Source: a virus. From it: DNA of 24,547 nt. Positions 6,715 to 13,755 of this stretch are shown one piece after another. Under the pieces are notes generated by a model. The model was not told the DNA's origin, searched no databases, and saw only the letters and a program-made list of their open reading frames with translations. How positions within the stretch are numbered: the stretch's first letter is position 1; the number at the start of each line of letters is the position of its first letter. Location of the stretch: positions 1 to 24,547 of the IMG/VR virus record IMGVR_UViG_3300043773_000405. The stretch is one strand, 5' to 3'. A program made the position numbers and the translations under genes.

Positions 6715-6722
6715 TATTTATA
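6715..6722 (-). promoter_or_regulatory. T4-type late promoter TATAAATA
   Basis: A perfect TATAAATA on the minus strand in the 40-base gap between gp46 and the GIY-YIG gene, 27 bases before the GTG start. Confidence 0.8.
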
Positions 6723-6727
6723 AAATA

Positions 6728-8443
6728 CTAAAGTTCAGTTTTATATGAAAACCCACTTTTCTTTTCAAATTTAATAGTGGAATCAAACTTATCTTGAAGA
6801 TCTGTTTTATGAGAAATTACAAAAACATTAGTATCTTTAACTACATATCTAATAATTTTTAAAAACTCATCCGCACCAAAACCATCAAGAGAAGAGTCAA
6901 AAACTTCATCAAATAAAAGAATATTACAATTTACGGAGTTTTTGACTCTTGCAACTTCACGCCAAGCAAACAGCAAACTCAAATCAATTCTTGCCTTTTC
7001 ACCTTCAGAAAATGAAGAGTATGAGAAATCTTCGTGAATAGGAGACTTAACACTTTCATTAAATTCAGAATCCAATTCAAAATTAATATAAAAATCCATC
7101 ATCTGAAGATATCGATTCACCTGCTGATTTATGAACGGAAGATACTTCTTGATTATCTTCGTTTTAACGCCATCGTCCTTGAGTAAGGAGTAGGCAAAAT
7201 CGTAATAAACGATTTCTTCTTTTTTCTTTGAAAGGTCTTCGAATGTTTTTTGGAGATTGGTTTGAAATTCTTCTAACTTCTCATGCTCAGTATTTCTGTT
7301 TGCAAGGTTTTGGGTAATAGTTTGAATTTCAGATTCAAGGTCTCGTATTTGTCTCTGGTTGAGGGAAATCCGAGTATTGTTTTGAGAAATCTCATAGTTG
7401 AGTTTCGTAATCTCCTTAGATAGAACTGTGAATTGACGCTCTCTCTCCTGTTCTAACTTTATAGTCTCCTCAAGTTCTTGAAAACCTTTCTGGAGTTCCT
7501 TTGCCTTATTTTGAGCGTCTGTAATTCTATTTAACCGAAACTCTTCTTCTATATTCTGAGTGCAAGTGGGGCATACCGTATTTTCTGTGAAAAACTTATG
7601 CTCTTTGGTAATAGCAGATACTTTCTGTGAGATTTTACCCTTAAGATTGTTAAGCTTTACTAACTTATCATCAGCACCAATAAGTTCTTCCTGTTCTTTA
7701 GTATAGGCAAAGATCTGCTCTTCGGTTTTGGCACTTTCATCCATATAAATGCCAACTTCGGCATCTAAATTGGCAATCTTTTCTTTATTGGCATTTATAT
7801 TGGCATTACCACGATTCTCAAGTTCCTCAATAAAACTCTGCTGCATCTTCATCTTGTCCTTAAGAGTTTCTTTCTTAAGTTCAAGAGATTTAATCTGATC
7901 TTTTTTCTCACGAATCTTATCCTTGATAAGATTATTCATCGCAGAGAAAATACGAATATCCAGAAGGTCCTCAATCACTTCACGACGATTCGAAGTCGTC
8001 AATTGCATAAACGGCACGAATGTACTAGAACCCAGAATCACAATCTGAGTAAAAGACTTGTAATTGACCTTGAGAATATTCTCTTCTAGAATTCTTTGAT
8101 TTGCTCGGTCATCTGCTTCCTTATGCAGAGGAACTCCGTTTACCTCAATATCAAAGATGTTTGGTTTGATACCACGACGAACAAGATAATCTCGACTATT
8201 CACAGAGAATTCAATCTCTACAAGACAATCTTTTTCATTCGTAGTATTAACCAGTTGAGGTTTGTTAATCTTACGAAATGGTTTATTAAAAAGAACAAAA
8301 GTAAGTGCATCCAGAATTGTGGATTTACCCGCACCATTTGTTCCGATAATTAAATTTGTATGGTGTTTTTCAAAATCAACTTCTGTCCAATGGTTCCCAG
8401 TAGAGAGGAAGTTGCGCCATTTAATCTTGTGAAATACTAACAT
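6728..8443 (-). CDS. 46: Recombination endonuclease subunit gp46 (Rad50-like ATPase)
   Basis: A 571-residue SMC/Rad50-type ATPase (T4 gp46 is 560). Walker A is GTNGAGKST (34-42). Long coiled coils flank a zinc hook, TVCPTCTQN. The signature SFSEGEKARIDLSL and Walker B NILLFDEVFD are near the C-terminus, followed by VFVISHK, the switch histidine. With gp47 it resects DNA ends for recombination-dependent replication and degrades host DNA. Its ATG lies inside the end of the DUF3110-like gene (23-base overlap), so translation is coupled. Confidence 0.96.
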   Translation of the reverse strand: MLVFHKIKWRNFLSTGNHWTEVDFEKHHTNLIIGTNGAGKSTILDALTFVLFNKPFRKINKPQLVNTTNEKDCLVEIEFSVNSRDYLVRRGIKPNIFDIEVNGVPLHKEADDRANQRILEENILKVNYKSFTQIVILGSSTFVPFMQLTTSNRREVIEDLLDIRIFSAMNNLIKDKIREKKDQIKSLELKKETLKDKMKMQQSFIEELENRGNANINANKEKIANLDAEVGIYMDESAKTEEQIFAYTKEQEELIGADDKLVKLNNLKGKISQKVSAITKEHKFFTENTVCPTCTQNIEEEFRLNRITDAQNKAKELQKGFQELEETIKLEQERERQFTVLSKEITKLNYEISQNNTRISLNQRQIRDLESEIQTITQNLANRNTEHEKLEEFQTNLQKTFEDLSKKKEEIVYYDFAYSLLKDDGVKTKIIKKYLPFINQQVNRYLQMMDFYINFELDSEFNESVKSPIHEDFSYSSFSEGEKARIDLSLLFAWREVARVKNSVNCNILLFDEVFDSSLDGFGADEFLKIIRYVVKDTNVFVISHKTDLQDKFDSTIKFEKKSGFSYKTEL

Positions 8444-8696
8444 TCTTAGGAGGAATAACGATATCGTCAGGTGTGATCACAGCATACTTGTAATTATAAG
8501 TCTTACAGGTCTTTATTGCAAGCTCATCGTCAACTTCTACAACTTCCATTTCAGTTTCTTCTTGATCTTCTAGCATTAAAGCATAACGAGTTGCATCGTC
8601 TTCGTCCTCAAACAGAAATAAGACTTTATGACCATATTGGTCTTGAACTGCATATGCTCCGTCGTCTTTTCTGTCTTTAAGTGTAAGGAGAAACAT
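8421..8696 (-). CDS. DUF3110-like small protein between gp47 and gp46
   Basis: A 91-residue protein. YAVQDQYGHKVLFLFEDEDD followed by ATRYALMLEDQEETEMEVVE matches the pattern I know from DUF3110, a small family of cyanobacteria and their phages (GI/Y-Q, F-E-DDAxRYALxLEAQ). Function is unknown. Its ATG directly follows the gp47 stop (TAAATG) and its end overlaps gp46, so it is made together with the Mre11/Rad50-like complex. An accessory role there is a reasonable but untested idea. Its presence supports a cyanobacterial host. Confidence 0.75.
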   Translation of the reverse strand: MFLLTLKDRKDDGAYAVQDQYGHKVLFLFEDEDDATRYALMLEDQEETEMEVVEVDDELAIKTCKTYNYKYAVITPDDIVIPPKNVSISQD

Positions 8697-9734
8697 TTAC
8701 TCTACTTCGCAAGCTTGTTTGTAAAGGTCCTGAAAGATTCCCTTGATGACATTCTTGTCAAACTCAAACTCTGCCTCATCAATATATCTATTCAAAATTG
8801 AAATCGTGCTCTCTTCTTCATCAATCTCAAAATCTTCACTTTCTTGAATATCAAAGTTCTCAACAATCTTGAGTTCTTGAATACCAGCAGTATAAAGTTT
8901 GTCGATAAACTTCTCAAAATCTTTTGGTTTCGATTTCTTACGAACAATTACCTTAACAATCTTATTTTCATATTCAGTTGCATCAAACAATTGGTAAGGA
9001 GTGTCCTCATAATAAATGTGATAGAACAATTTATAAGGATTGTTGATTGGAGTGTGAGTGAGGGTTTCCGTATCAAAGATATGAAATCCACGGGTATCAT
9101 TCACATCGGTCCAATACATTTCGTAAGGATTACCCAGATAAAAAACCTTACCATTATCAGAGCGAGTATGATAATGCCCAGAAAATACTTTAGTGAATTT
9201 ATCAAAAATCTTTGGATCCGTTCCGTGATCTTCCATAATTAGATTCCGATTCACACGGAAACCTTGAAGTTCTAGATGACCCATTGCAACTTTTGCTTTG
9301 GACTTCTTGATTTGATTGAGAGTTTCTTCATAGTTCTCACTACAAATCCAAGGCACCATCATAATATCCAGACCACCAACTTTAATGGTCTGCGGAGAAC
9401 TATAGGTCCGAACATTAGGATAAGTCTGAAGAAGCAGACTTGGAGAATTGACGCTATTGGTATTCTTATAATAACAATCGTGATTACCAACAACCATATG
9501 AACCTCATAATTCCTCATAGGTTCAAATACAACTCTCTTTGCCCATTCCAAACTTTGATAATCAATTGACTTACGACTATCAAAGGCATCACCCATGTGA
9601 ATGACTGCTTCTACCCCATGTTCTTTGAGAGCAGGGAAGAAAACATTATTGTAGAAGAGTTCAAAATGGTCGTGGAGATATTTTGAACCTTTTCTTGCCC
9701 CATAATGGGTGTCAGTGATAATGGCGACCCGCAT
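8697..9734 (-). CDS. 47: Recombination endonuclease subunit gp47 (Mre11-like nuclease)
   Basis: A 345-residue metallophosphoesterase (T4 gp47 is 339). All phosphoesterase motifs are present: DTH (8-10), GDAFD (48-52), GNHD (83-86), a lone His in MGHLEL and FSGHYHTR. The C-terminal half is the capping/DNA-binding part. With gp46 it forms the phage Mre11-Rad50 complex. The ATG lies 2 bases after the stop of the HNH endonuclease gene, so the endonuclease has inserted directly in front of it. Confidence 0.96.
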   Translation of the reverse strand: MRVAIITDTHYGARKGSKYLHDHFELFYNNVFFPALKEHGVEAVIHMGDAFDSRKSIDYQSLEWAKRVVFEPMRNYEVHMVVGNHDCYYKNTNSVNSPSLLLQTYPNVRTYSSPQTIKVGGLDIMMVPWICSENYEETLNQIKKSKAKVAMGHLELQGFRVNRNLIMEDHGTDPKIFDKFTKVFSGHYHTRSDNGKVFYLGNPYEMYWTDVNDTRGFHIFDTETLTHTPINNPYKLFYHIYYEDTPYQLFDATEYENKIVKVIVRKKSKPKDFEKFIDKLYTAGIQELKIVENFDIQESEDFEIDEEESTISILNRYIDEAEFEFDKNVIKGIFQDLYKQACEVE

Positions 9735-9736
9735 AA

Positions 9737-10156
9737 TTAAGAGTATTTTTCCAAGTATAGCACAGCAGATCTGAGTAAGTCAAGATTATCAGAAAAATTG
9801 CCTAATCCGCGATTACATTTACAACAAAGCAATCCTCTCACCTTTCCATTATCGTGATTATGATCTACTGCCAATTTTTTCCCAGACACACATTCATTTT
9901 TACATATGGCACAAACATTTTTTTGTTCAGAAAGAATATCATTATATTCCTCCAAAGAAATACCATAAGTCCTACCTATAAGTCTGGAATGCCACTCATC
10001 TTTATTATTTTGATAATACTCCGCCTGCTTATCTTTTCTCCTTTGCCATTGCTGTTTATATTTTTCTGGATTATTTTTTCTCCATTTAGCAAGTCTTTCT
10101 TTATCACGCATTTTTTTTCTGCGGTCTGCTTCACCAGGAGGTAATTTTTTAGGCAT
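9737..10156 (-). CDS. HNH / endonuclease VII-type homing endonuclease
   Basis: A 139-residue protein. A strongly basic N-terminal half (MPKKLPPGEADRRKKMRDKE and following) leads to a His-Me-finger domain: CAICKNECVSGKKLAVDHNH, then GKVRGLLCCKCNRGLGNF. This gives two CxxC zinc pairs and the DHNH active site, the fold of T4 endonuclease VII (gp49). T4 gp49 resolves Holliday junctions, but a short basic-tailed copy wedged between gp55 and gp47 fits a free-standing homing endonuclease better. It has its own TATAAATA 22 bases upstream and is AT-rich. Confidence 0.88.
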   Translation of the reverse strand: MPKKLPPGEADRRKKMRDKERLAKWRKNNPEKYKQQWQRRKDKQAEYYQNNKDEWHSRLIGRTYGISLEEYNDILSEQKNVCAICKNECVSGKKLAVDHNHDNGKVRGLLCCKCNRGLGNFSDNLDLLRSAVLYLEKYS

Positions 10157-10177
10157 TTTTATATGTATCGTTAAAAA

Positions 10178-10185
10178 TATTTATA
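10178..10185 (-). promoter_or_regulatory. T4-type late promoter TATAAATA
   Basis: A perfect TATAAATA on the minus strand in the short gap between gp55 and the HNH gene, 21 bases before the HNH ATG. Confidence 0.8.
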
Positions 10186-10197
10186 AAAGATACACAT

Positions 10198-10674
10198 TTA
10201 ACGATTATTACGATATTGGATATTATCCTTAATAGTATTATAGTCCGAACTGCTACCAGAAAGCAAGCTATCGTCAATCATCATTACCTCATCAAACCCA
10301 GTGCGTTCGATAATCTTAGTCTTAATTTCTAATTGCTTTTTCTCCTTCTGAATACGGCGGAGAAATGCATAGTGAATAATTTGTGTAAAATAAGCAAACG
10401 GATTTTGAGACTTCTCTGGATTGAAATTATGAATGTACTGCACACAATTCTCAATACCATCAGAAATCATATCCTCACGAAACATATAATTCACAAAGTT
10501 TGGTTTATATGATAAATGAGTCGCAATTTTCAGAAAACACTCTCCCAAGTAATTTGTAATACGCGGTTTAGGAAGACCTGCTTCTTTAGCGGCAGCAACC
10601 TTTGTGCGATAGACAATTAGTGCTTCTAATAATTCTTTGTTATTTACATAGTGCTCTGATTTCTTCTTGGGCAT
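10198..10674 (-). CDS. 55: Late-transcription sigma factor gp55
   Basis: A 158-residue small sigma factor (T4 gp55 is 185). It has the conserved segment YLGECFLKIATHLSYKPNF, then REDMISDGIENCVQYIHNFN, NPFAYFTQIIHYAFLRRIQ and KEKKQLEIKTK, which correspond to sigma region 2 as in T4 gp55. It directs host RNA polymerase to TATAAATA boxes, helped by gp45 and gp33. Many such boxes occur in this window. No gp33-like gene is visible here. It has its own strong host-type promoter (10707-10735), consistent with being needed before late transcription. Confidence 0.95.
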   Translation of the reverse strand: MPKKKSEHYVNNKELLEALIVYRTKVAAAKEAGLPKPRITNYLGECFLKIATHLSYKPNFVNYMFREDMISDGIENCVQYIHNFNPEKSQNPFAYFTQIIHYAFLRRIQKEKKQLEIKTKIIERTGFDEVMMIDDSLLSGSSSDYNTIKDNIQYRNNR

Positions 10675-10706
10675 AGCATCGGACTCATTTAATATATGTT
10701 TTACTT

Positions 10707-10735
10707 ATTATATCATAGATTCAGGGGCTTGACAA
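10707..10735 (-). promoter_or_regulatory. Strong sigma70-type promoter for gp55
   Basis: Minus strand TTGTCA (10735-10730), a 17-base spacer, then TATAAT (10712-10707) with the extended -10 TGA before it. Only one base differs from the full consensus. It sits 33 bases before the gp55 ATG in the only sizeable gap of this region. This is the best host-type promoter in the window. Confidence 0.85.
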
Positions 10736-10783
10736 GATATACAAATATGTGTAGACTAGGTTTGTCTCCGTTGAAGATAAAAA

Positions 10784-11197
10784 CTAGTTTTCTTTAAGAC
10801 CATTAAAGAGATTTTCAAGTCTTTTACGAGCATCTTTTACTGAAGAAATATATCCCATCTTTTCAGAAGGTTTAACGGCACCACCTCCAGGTTTATAGAC
10901 TTCAATCGAATCATTATCTTCGGAAAGATATTGATTATAAAGTTCTATAACTCTTTCATCTTTAGATTCAGTCATAGTAATAACTTTATCGAGTTTAATT
11001 AAAAAGATATCATCACTTGCTATTTCCATCCAAGGTTTAATCTTCACATAAGATGTTGGACCATTGTGAAGCACCTTCATTATAACAGGATTTTGTAGCA
11101 CTATAATAGGATCTCCATCATTCTCATCTACAGATATTAGAGAGAATATTTCTTCACCTGATGTAAGTTTTATAATAGAGTAAAATTCGTCTCCCAT
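10784..11197 (-). CDS. Conserved phage protein of unknown function, Sm-like N-terminus
   Basis: A 137-residue protein. It begins MGDEFYSIIKLTSGEEIFSL, and the strand pattern IIKLTSGEEI, then PIIVLQNPVIMKV resembles an Sm/LSm-like small beta barrel, though I see no diagnostic Sm2 motif. The second half is acidic, with a Gly-rich turn (YKPGGGAVKPSEKMGY) and a basic amphipathic C-terminal helix (DARKRLENLFNGLKEN). Its ATG shares a base with the uvsW stop (TAATG), so it is coupled to UvsW. It precedes the gp55 promoter gap. I cannot assign a function; RNA or replication-fork roles are guesses from neighbours. Confidence 0.8.
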   Translation of the reverse strand: MGDEFYSIIKLTSGEEIFSLISVDENDGDPIIVLQNPVIMKVLHNGPTSYVKIKPWMEIASDDIFLIKLDKVITMTESKDERVIELYNQYLSEDNDSIEVYKPGGGAVKPSEKMGYISSVKDARKRLENLFNGLKEN

Positions 11198-12660
11198 TAG
11201 TTTTTAAGAGGTATGTTTACAATATCGTAGTTAAAGTTTTCTTCATTATAAATTTTAATTCTTTCGATTAAGTGATTAAGTGTATAATTCTTTCTTGATT
11301 TATAACTGATATCATCGGCAATATCATATAAAGTTGCTTTTATTTTGCTTTCTCCTTTTCTAAGAACTCTTCCGATAGATTGGAGATTTCTAATTCTAGA
11401 TTTCGATGGTGACGCAAACACAACATTATGTAAGTTACGAATATTAATACCGGTAGAAAAAGTTCCATAGGATGCTACGATAATTGCGTTATTTTCTTTT
11501 TCTGTTATTTCACGAACTTTTTCCCTTTCTTCAGTATCCACTCCACCGTGAACAAAAAATACATGACGGTTATCATGCTTACTACTATTTATCAGTTCGT
11601 ATAAAGGTTGTCCGTGACCTTCTACTCTACTGAAAAGAATTAAAGTATTTCCTTTTAAGTCAAGAGCAAGATTTCGAATAAATTTATTTCTCCTTTCGTG
11701 TCCGATGATATATTGAACTTCATCTTCAAAAGTTTCAAATCTATTGGGTGGATGTTTCAGTAGTAAAATATTAATATCAAGTTTTGCAAGATGACCTTTT
11801 TGCATCAGTTCATCCGTTTTAATAATTTTATAAGAAGGACCAAATAATCCTTCTAGAACCCATTTATGAGTTTGACTACCATCTAGTGTTCCAGTAAATC
11901 CAAAGCGATATTTTGCATCACAAAGTTTAGTCATTATAGATATTAATGACTTGGATTTAAACTGGTGTGCCTCATCTCCTACGACTACATTAAATCTAGA
12001 AAAATACTGTTTAGGCAATTTGTAAATACTTTGCCAGGTAGTAATAATGACTTGGGAATCAGTTTCTCTTTCTTTTCCCGCATAGATTTTGTGGCAAAAT
12101 GAACCAACATCCCATCCATAATCTGCAAAATCTTTATACATTTGTTCTACAAGGGAAGTCGTTGGGACAACTATCAGAATATTTTGCTGTTTCTCAACAT
12201 AATATCTCACAACAGAATATATCATTAATGACTTTCCAGATGCAGTTGGAGATATCAATAACTTTCGATTATGTCGCAAAGCGTCGAATACTCCCTCAAC
12301 TTGGTAATCGCGTGGGGCGTGTCTACTGATAGTAGTCATATAATCTTTCACACCTTCTTTGGAAATACCTTCATTCACTTCAAAAGGTAATCCATAGAAT
12401 TTATTATTTCTAAATTCGTATGTGTAGTTGTGATCTTCACAAAATTTTATAATTCTATCTAAGAGTCCAATGTAAATCTCACCTGTTTGTGTAGAGAACA
12501 GGCGAATTTTTCCGTCCCAGTATTTGTTGCGAAACTGGGGGCTGAATTTTGCATTTGGAACATCAAAAGTAAATTGGTCTTGAAGTTCATAATATACATG
12601 AGGTTCTGCTTCTACCTGCAAGTAGACCTCATTCTTTTTAGATATAACCAAATGTGACAT
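11197..12660 (-). CDS. uvsW: UvsW helicase (RNA-DNA / branch migration)
   Basis: A 487-residue superfamily 2 helicase (T4 UvsW is about 500). An N-terminal small domain contains FSPQFRNKYWDGKIRLF. RecA-like motifs follow: Q-motif/Ia region APRDYQVEGV, Walker A ISPTASGKS (136-144), DEAH (229-232), FGFTGTLDG (motif III) and QSIGRVLRKGE (motif VI). UvsW unwinds R-loops and regresses forks, switching replication from origin-primed to recombination-primed. In T4 it is a late gene; here too AATAAATA lies 22 bases before the ATG. Confidence 0.96.
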   Translation of the reverse strand: MSHLVISKKNEVYLQVEAEPHVYYELQDQFTFDVPNAKFSPQFRNKYWDGKIRLFSTQTGEIYIGLLDRIIKFCEDHNYTYEFRNNKFYGLPFEVNEGISKEGVKDYMTTISRHAPRDYQVEGVFDALRHNRKLLISPTASGKSLMIYSVVRYYVEKQQNILIVVPTTSLVEQMYKDFADYGWDVGSFCHKIYAGKERETDSQVIITTWQSIYKLPKQYFSRFNVVVGDEAHQFKSKSLISIMTKLCDAKYRFGFTGTLDGSQTHKWVLEGLFGPSYKIIKTDELMQKGHLAKLDINILLLKHPPNRFETFEDEVQYIIGHERRNKFIRNLALDLKGNTLILFSRVEGHGQPLYELINSSKHDNRHVFFVHGGVDTEEREKVREITEKENNAIIVASYGTFSTGINIRNLHNVVFASPSKSRIRNLQSIGRVLRKGESKIKATLYDIADDISYKSRKNYTLNHLIERIKIYNEENFNYDIVNIPLKN

Positions 12661-12681
12661 TCATAAAATATCAGTTATGAA

Positions 12682-12689
12682 TATTTATT
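12682..12689 (-). promoter_or_regulatory. T4-type late promoter box AATAAATA
   Basis: Minus strand AATAAATA, one base from consensus, in the 32-base gap between uvsY and uvsW, 21 bases before the uvsW ATG. Confidence 0.65.
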
Positions 12690-12692
12690 TGG

Positions 12693-13124
12693 TTAGTTAA
12701 ACCCTGCCTGGAACCTATGCCACTCAATAGCATTTTTGATTTGATAAGTGCGATTCGAAATTGTCTTGATAACTTCTTCAAGAAACTTCAACATAATATC
12801 ATAGTATCTGATCTTAAGTTCTACCTTACTTAGTTTCTCATCACCATCCATATGCCTCTGTAGTGCCTCTTTGTCCCTAACTTTATATGGGAAAGGTTCT
12901 TCCTCGTAGACCTCTATAGGTGCCTTTCCGGTGTAGTAATTGTAGCGTTCTAGTTTGACGCGATTGTAAGTTTCTCTTGCCTTTTCGCGCAACAAAGTAA
13001 TTGTATTATAGATTGTATAATACTTAGAATGAAGTTGAGGAATTTTTAAAGATTCATCATGTAAGTTGTCAGGGTCAATGACAGAATCTCTCTGCCACAT
13101 TTCCTGAATTTCATCAAGATTCAT
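12693..13124 (-). CDS. uvsY: UvsY recombination mediator
   Basis: A 143-residue protein (T4 UvsY is 137). The segments MNLDEIQEMWQRDSVID, HSKYYTIYN, KLERYNYYTGKAP, DEKLSKVELKIRYYDIML and IKNAIEWHRFQAG match T4 counterparts (MRLEDLQEELKKDVFID, YSKWLNKHS, LKARLDYYSG, DKDVLKVDTSLQYWGILL and IKHIQDMRAFEAG). UvsY loads the UvsX recombinase onto gp32-coated single-stranded DNA. Its ATG overlaps the stop of the tail gene (ATGA). It is nearly all helical. Confidence 0.95.
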   Translation of the reverse strand: MNLDEIQEMWQRDSVIDPDNLHDESLKIPQLHSKYYTIYNTITLLREKARETYNRVKLERYNYYTGKAPIEVYEEEPFPYKVRDKEALQRHMDGDEKLSKVELKIRYYDIMLKFLEEVIKTISNRTYQIKNAIEWHRFQAGFN

Positions 13125-13687
13125 GTACTTGTAAATGGATAGAGTGGTTTGCCGTCTGTACCTAGTATATCATAAATGGTGTATTTGAAAGCCACCTCTG
13201 CCGTAAAATAATTGATATCCGTAACCGTTGAATCAAAATCCAATGAAGTTAAAGATACTGGAAAGAGATTTTTAAATTTTACAATTGCTGTTGAACCATA
13301 ATTACTATTTAAAACATAAAGAGATCCATCACTATATGCTCTATCATAATCCACGGTCCCATTTGCATCTCTAATTAACACTCTATATTCTTCAAGACTT
13401 CCAGAACCACTAAAAGCAGTAATCCAGTTGTGGACCACCATATAGTTTTCCAAATTTTCATCGACAAGGAATCTTAAATTTAAATCACCAAAAGTCATTT
13501 TCCCACCAGGTTGTGGAATATCATTTAGATAATCTGGTTGGATTAATGTATTGAGAGTTATTTCTGGTATCTTAGCAGAATTGCAAAAGAAAGCAACCTT
13601 TGGATACTTTGCTAAAGTGAATTTAAATCCAGTCGGAGATAAAAAATTGCGATTGGATATTTGATTAGCAAGGGCATTTGTTGCCAT
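13121..13687 (-). CDS. 3: Tail protein, gp3 position, gp19-like fold (tail completion / sheath stabiliser)
   Basis: A 188-residue beta-rich protein between gp23 and uvsY, where I recall T4-like cyanophages carrying gp3, the tail-completion and sheath-stabiliser protein (T4 gp3 is 176 residues). It begins after a short tail with FLSPTGFKFTLAKYPKVAFF, then SAKIPEITLN, GGKMTFGDLNLRFLVDENLE and NYMVVHNWI. That pattern resembles tail-tube family proteins: N-terminal strand, 'epitope' hairpin, then a long helix. So the name gp3 rests on position and length; a second tube-like protein is the alternative. It follows the gp23 terminator and has a weak CTAAATA box. Confidence 0.75.
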   Translation of the reverse strand: MATNALANQISNRNFLSPTGFKFTLAKYPKVAFFCNSAKIPEITLNTLIQPDYLNDIPQPGGKMTFGDLNLRFLVDENLENYMVVHNWITAFSGSGSLEEYRVLIRDANGTVDYDRAYSDGSLYVLNSNYGSTAIVKFKNLFPVSLTSLDFDSTVTDINYFTAEVAFKYTIYDILGTDGKPLYPFTST

Positions 13688-13700
13688 AATGTTTTATTTG

Positions 13701-13708
13701 TATTTAGA
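13701..13708 (-). promoter_or_regulatory. Weak late-promoter-like box TCTAAATA
   Basis: Minus strand TCTAAATA, 13 bases before the gp3/gp19-like ATG and just after the gp23 terminator T-tract. A start is needed here if the terminator is efficient, but the box differs from consensus. Confidence 0.35.
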
Positions 13709-13710
13709 TA

Positions 13711-13737
13711 AAAAAAGAGGGTCCCGAAGGACCCTCT
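13711..13737 (-). terminator. Strong terminator after the major capsid gene
   Basis: Minus strand: AGAGGGTCC, tetraloop TTCG, GGACCCTCT, then six T. It has a 9-bp perfect stem and a UUCG loop, 19 bases after the gp23 stop, and closes the head-gene transcript. Confidence 0.95.
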
Positions 13738-13755
13738 GGAGAAATGTGAACTAAC

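Noticed and set aside
10780-10791. 12-base palindrome AAAACTAGTTTT at the end of the unknown gene
   Set aside because: It is very AT-rich, has no loop and makes a weak stem; it contains the TAG stop and probably arose by chance.
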